This document shows positions 61,687-64,000 of a stretch of 64,000 nucleotides of DNA, piece after piece. The stretch is from positions 319,351 through 383,350 of the forward strand of contig NW_004450567.1 in assembly GCF_000321225.1 (NCBI RefSeq). Reading direction: 5' to 3'. How positions within the stretch are numbered: position 1 is the first letter of the stretch; each line of letters opens with the position of its first letter. This DNA is from Odobenus rosmarus divergens (Eukaryota; Chordata; Mammalia; Carnivora; Odobenidae). The translations under genes and the position numbers were made by a program. The notes beneath the pieces were generated by a model. It made no database searches and was not told the origin of the DNA. It saw only the letters and a list, made by a program, of their open reading frames with translations.

Positions 61687-61932
61687 AGAAATCACGTAAC
61701 CCTGTGCACCATAACTGAAATGAAACAGTGATGAAATCATAGAAGGTTTCATTGGCCCCAGTTGGAGCTCCAGTGTAAGTTAAAGTGTAACCAGACTAAG
61801 TCTTCACTTAAGAAAGCATTTTATACACTTACCACCTCATTCAGTTACATTTATGACGCACAGACACCCAGGTATTCAAAGCAGACCAAATCCCAGACTT
61901 TGAAATGTTCCTAAATCTAAGGTGAAATGGAA

Positions 61933-61947
61933 TGCGCCCTCTGGTGG
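61933..61947 (-). promoter_or_regulatory. Strong CTCF-like motif, copy B
   Basis: Same 15 bases as in copy A. Confidence 0.6.
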
Positions 61948-63241
61948 GAAAGGGGGTAAGGATGGCCATTATCTGACTAGACTCCTTTAATCGTTTCTAT
62001 CTTGAGCATTCATTCAGAAAACGCTGTGGCTCTCATCATGATATTCACTAGAAACTGTGGGGGAATTTTTTTTTAAAGACAAATCAAAAGACATCCTATC
62101 CATAAAAAAACATAAATGTAGTAACAAAGGCCAGAAATAAACATAAACAAAAAGTCAAATGATTCAAGAGAGGTCTGGAGACAGTGTGTGTATGTAACAT
62201 GAAAAATAATTTGGGGGGAAATCATGGTATACAGAACCAAGACAAATGACATCACAGGAAGCAATCAACTCAACCCATGATTCAGAACATTCTGCAGGAA
62301 AAAAAAAAAAAAAAGCAATTTCCCCACAAACCAGTTGCTCTATAAATCAGTCTCTCCACGGACCCATGACAAGAAAAAAGGGGGGGAAAGAGGAGATTGT
62401 TACGAAAAAATATTTCGGAGCCATAGCAACCAAATAATAACAATAACAGTAATAGTTGTCAAGAACTATTCTAGGACCTGAAATGGTATCCTACTTGCAA
62501 GCTAACAAGTTAACAATACTACAGATTCACGGATGCTGGCAGGAACCCAAAGGACTGGGACCAACCACAAGGAACCAGACCCAAAGGACTGTGACCGACA
62601 GCAAGCACAGCAGCTGGAGGATCATCATTTGCACCCGACCCCCAGGCTAATGCAAAGAAGACCCAGTGACCCTTAGGTACACAGCCGGTTGCATTACAGG
62701 AAAAGAACTGAGCTTGGGGAACCCATGTCTTTTCCGAGGGCAGTGAGCCTGCCTGACTTCTGCCCTGAAAGGAGGCATTCCCTTTGTTACACTCAACAGT
62801 AAACAAACTTGCCCTTTGCCCCACAGGGAGAAATTACCTCTGTATTCTCAGGCCGGGAATATACAAACACCCTAGAAGGATCCTCTGAAGCAAAAGCAAT
62901 AAGTGCCCCTGCTCACAAGACATGAGAAGCATGAGGGACCCATGAAGACATGTCTCCCCACACTAGGAATTGCTGCAAGTTCATGGAAGGGAGAAGGCAG
63001 TGTATGCTGAAGCGGTCCCTGAAGAATTTCTGGAGGAGGAAGACGTTAAAGGACTAGCAGTTAACATTCTAAGCCCAAGATTCAAAATGAGAAGTTGAAA
63101 AAATAGCAAAGGGACAGGAAATGTCTTGGGCAATAAATAAAGCAGAGTTGTTTTAGCAGAAAGTTTGTGAACACAATGGAATAGTATTAGAGCTTGGAAG
63201 TGGCTGCGGTTCTGGAGTTTACTCCTTCACATATAATTACT

Positions 63242-63437
63242 GAGCAAATAATTGACAGGGTGTATTCCAGACACTGCACGAAGCATTTTACATATGTCAG
63301 TCCACGATATTTAATTCTTATCTCTATGCTAATAGATAAGGAATTGAGGCTCAGAGGAGTCAAGTGATTTACTAGTTAATTTTGGAACTCAGATCTGAAC
63401 TCAGCTCTCTGATATCTGAGTTCACCGTCTTTCATGG
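63242..63437 (-). repeat. MIR fragment, copy B
   Basis: Duplicate of the MIR at 58,785-58,980. Confidence 0.82.
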
Positions 63438-63774
63438 TATATTAAAATGAATGCTTGTGACACAAAAGAATTATAAAAATCTTGTTGTAAAAAATCTAAC
63501 CTGGCAATGGGGCTCACAGTAACTTGCTGAGAAGACAGCCTGCAAGCAAGGAGACAGGGAGAGGGGGGCCAGAGTCCAGGTGAGAGACTCAGAGGGTCTG
63601 TCTTGTGGCGCTCACAACAGTGGCATGCGAAGAGGAAGATGAGTGGTGTTAGGAAGTCAGGATGGGAAAATATCTTAAAATGACTGAGCAAAATCAGATG
63701 ACTGAAAGAATGATGTGCCATGGGGAAAATTAGGGAAGTGGGACAGGCAAGTTGGTTTTAAGAGAACATGACAA

Positions 63775-64000
63775 GGGGCATCTGGGTGGCTTAGTCAGTT
63801 AAGTGTCTGCCTTTGGCTCAGGTCATGATCCTAGGATCCTGGGATGGAGCCCCTCCTGGAATCGAGCCCTGAGCCCTGCCCCCCACATTGGGCGGGAGGG
63901 GGGCCCCCCCTCCCTGCTCAGCAGGGAGTCTGCTTCTCCCTCTCCTTCTGCCGCTCCCCCGGCTTGTGCTCGCTCTCTCTCTCTCAAATAAATAAATAAA
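63775..64000 (+). mobile_element. CAN-SINE, copy B, cut by the window end
   Basis: Duplicate of the SINE at 59,318. It differs by G to A in the G run and one extra C. Confidence 0.93.

Larger units (their letters stand above)
61713..64000. repeat. Direct repeat copy B, running off the window
   Basis: Same orientation as copy A with an offset of 4,457-4,458 bp, and identical apart from three small changes. It extends to the last base of the window, so its true length is unknown. Confidence 0.96.

Overview
The window is vertebrate genomic DNA, about 64 kb, from a carnivoran. Eleven copies of a tRNA-Lys-derived SINE carry the carnivore head (ggggcgcctgggtggctcag), the body phrase 'ggagcctgcttctccctct' and an (AAATA)n tail. 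The dog-type SINEC_Cf and the cat-type body are both absent, so an arctoid (bear, seal or mustelid-like) genome is my inference. Species cannot be fixed from the sequence.

The only protein-coding gene is COL12A1, the alpha-1 chain of FACIT collagen XII, on the minus strand. Its 5' half is here: a CpG-island promoter and non-coding exon 1 near 52.2-52.4 kb, signal-peptide exon 2 at 49.1 kb, then exons 3-23 down to 4.38 kb. All 22 coding exons have GT/AG borders and one continuous frame of 4,417 nt (1,472 codons plus one base). Domain order is signal peptide, FN3-1, VWA1, FN3-2, VWA2, FN3-3 to FN3-8, VWA3, and most of FN3-9. The rest of the gene (FN3-10 onward, VWA4, the thrombospondin-N-like domain and the collagen triple helices) lies beyond base 1. 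Exons 2 and 17 both end one base into a codon, at residues 24 and 1188. Skipping exons 3-17 therefore gives the known short isoform XIIB, which lacks residues 25-1188.

Introns and flanks hold ordinary mammalian repeats. These are a degenerate L1 at 1-3,720, a HAL1/L1-like block at 12.5-14.4 kb split by an LTR, an older L1 3' end at 29.9-30.45 kb, SINEs, MIRs, hAT- and Tigger-type DNA-transposon fossils, microsatellites, and a 3'-truncated U6 retropseudogene with perfect target-site duplications.

Upstream of the promoter (52.8-64 kb) I see no gene. The main oddity there is a near-perfect repeat of at least 2.29 kb (57,255-59,542 and 61,713-64,000, period about 4,458 bp) that includes a CTCF-like site. 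It is either a recent tandem duplication or an assembly duplication. I found no previously undescribed system; the findings concern splicing choices, exon architecture, transposon-exon proximity and the duplication.
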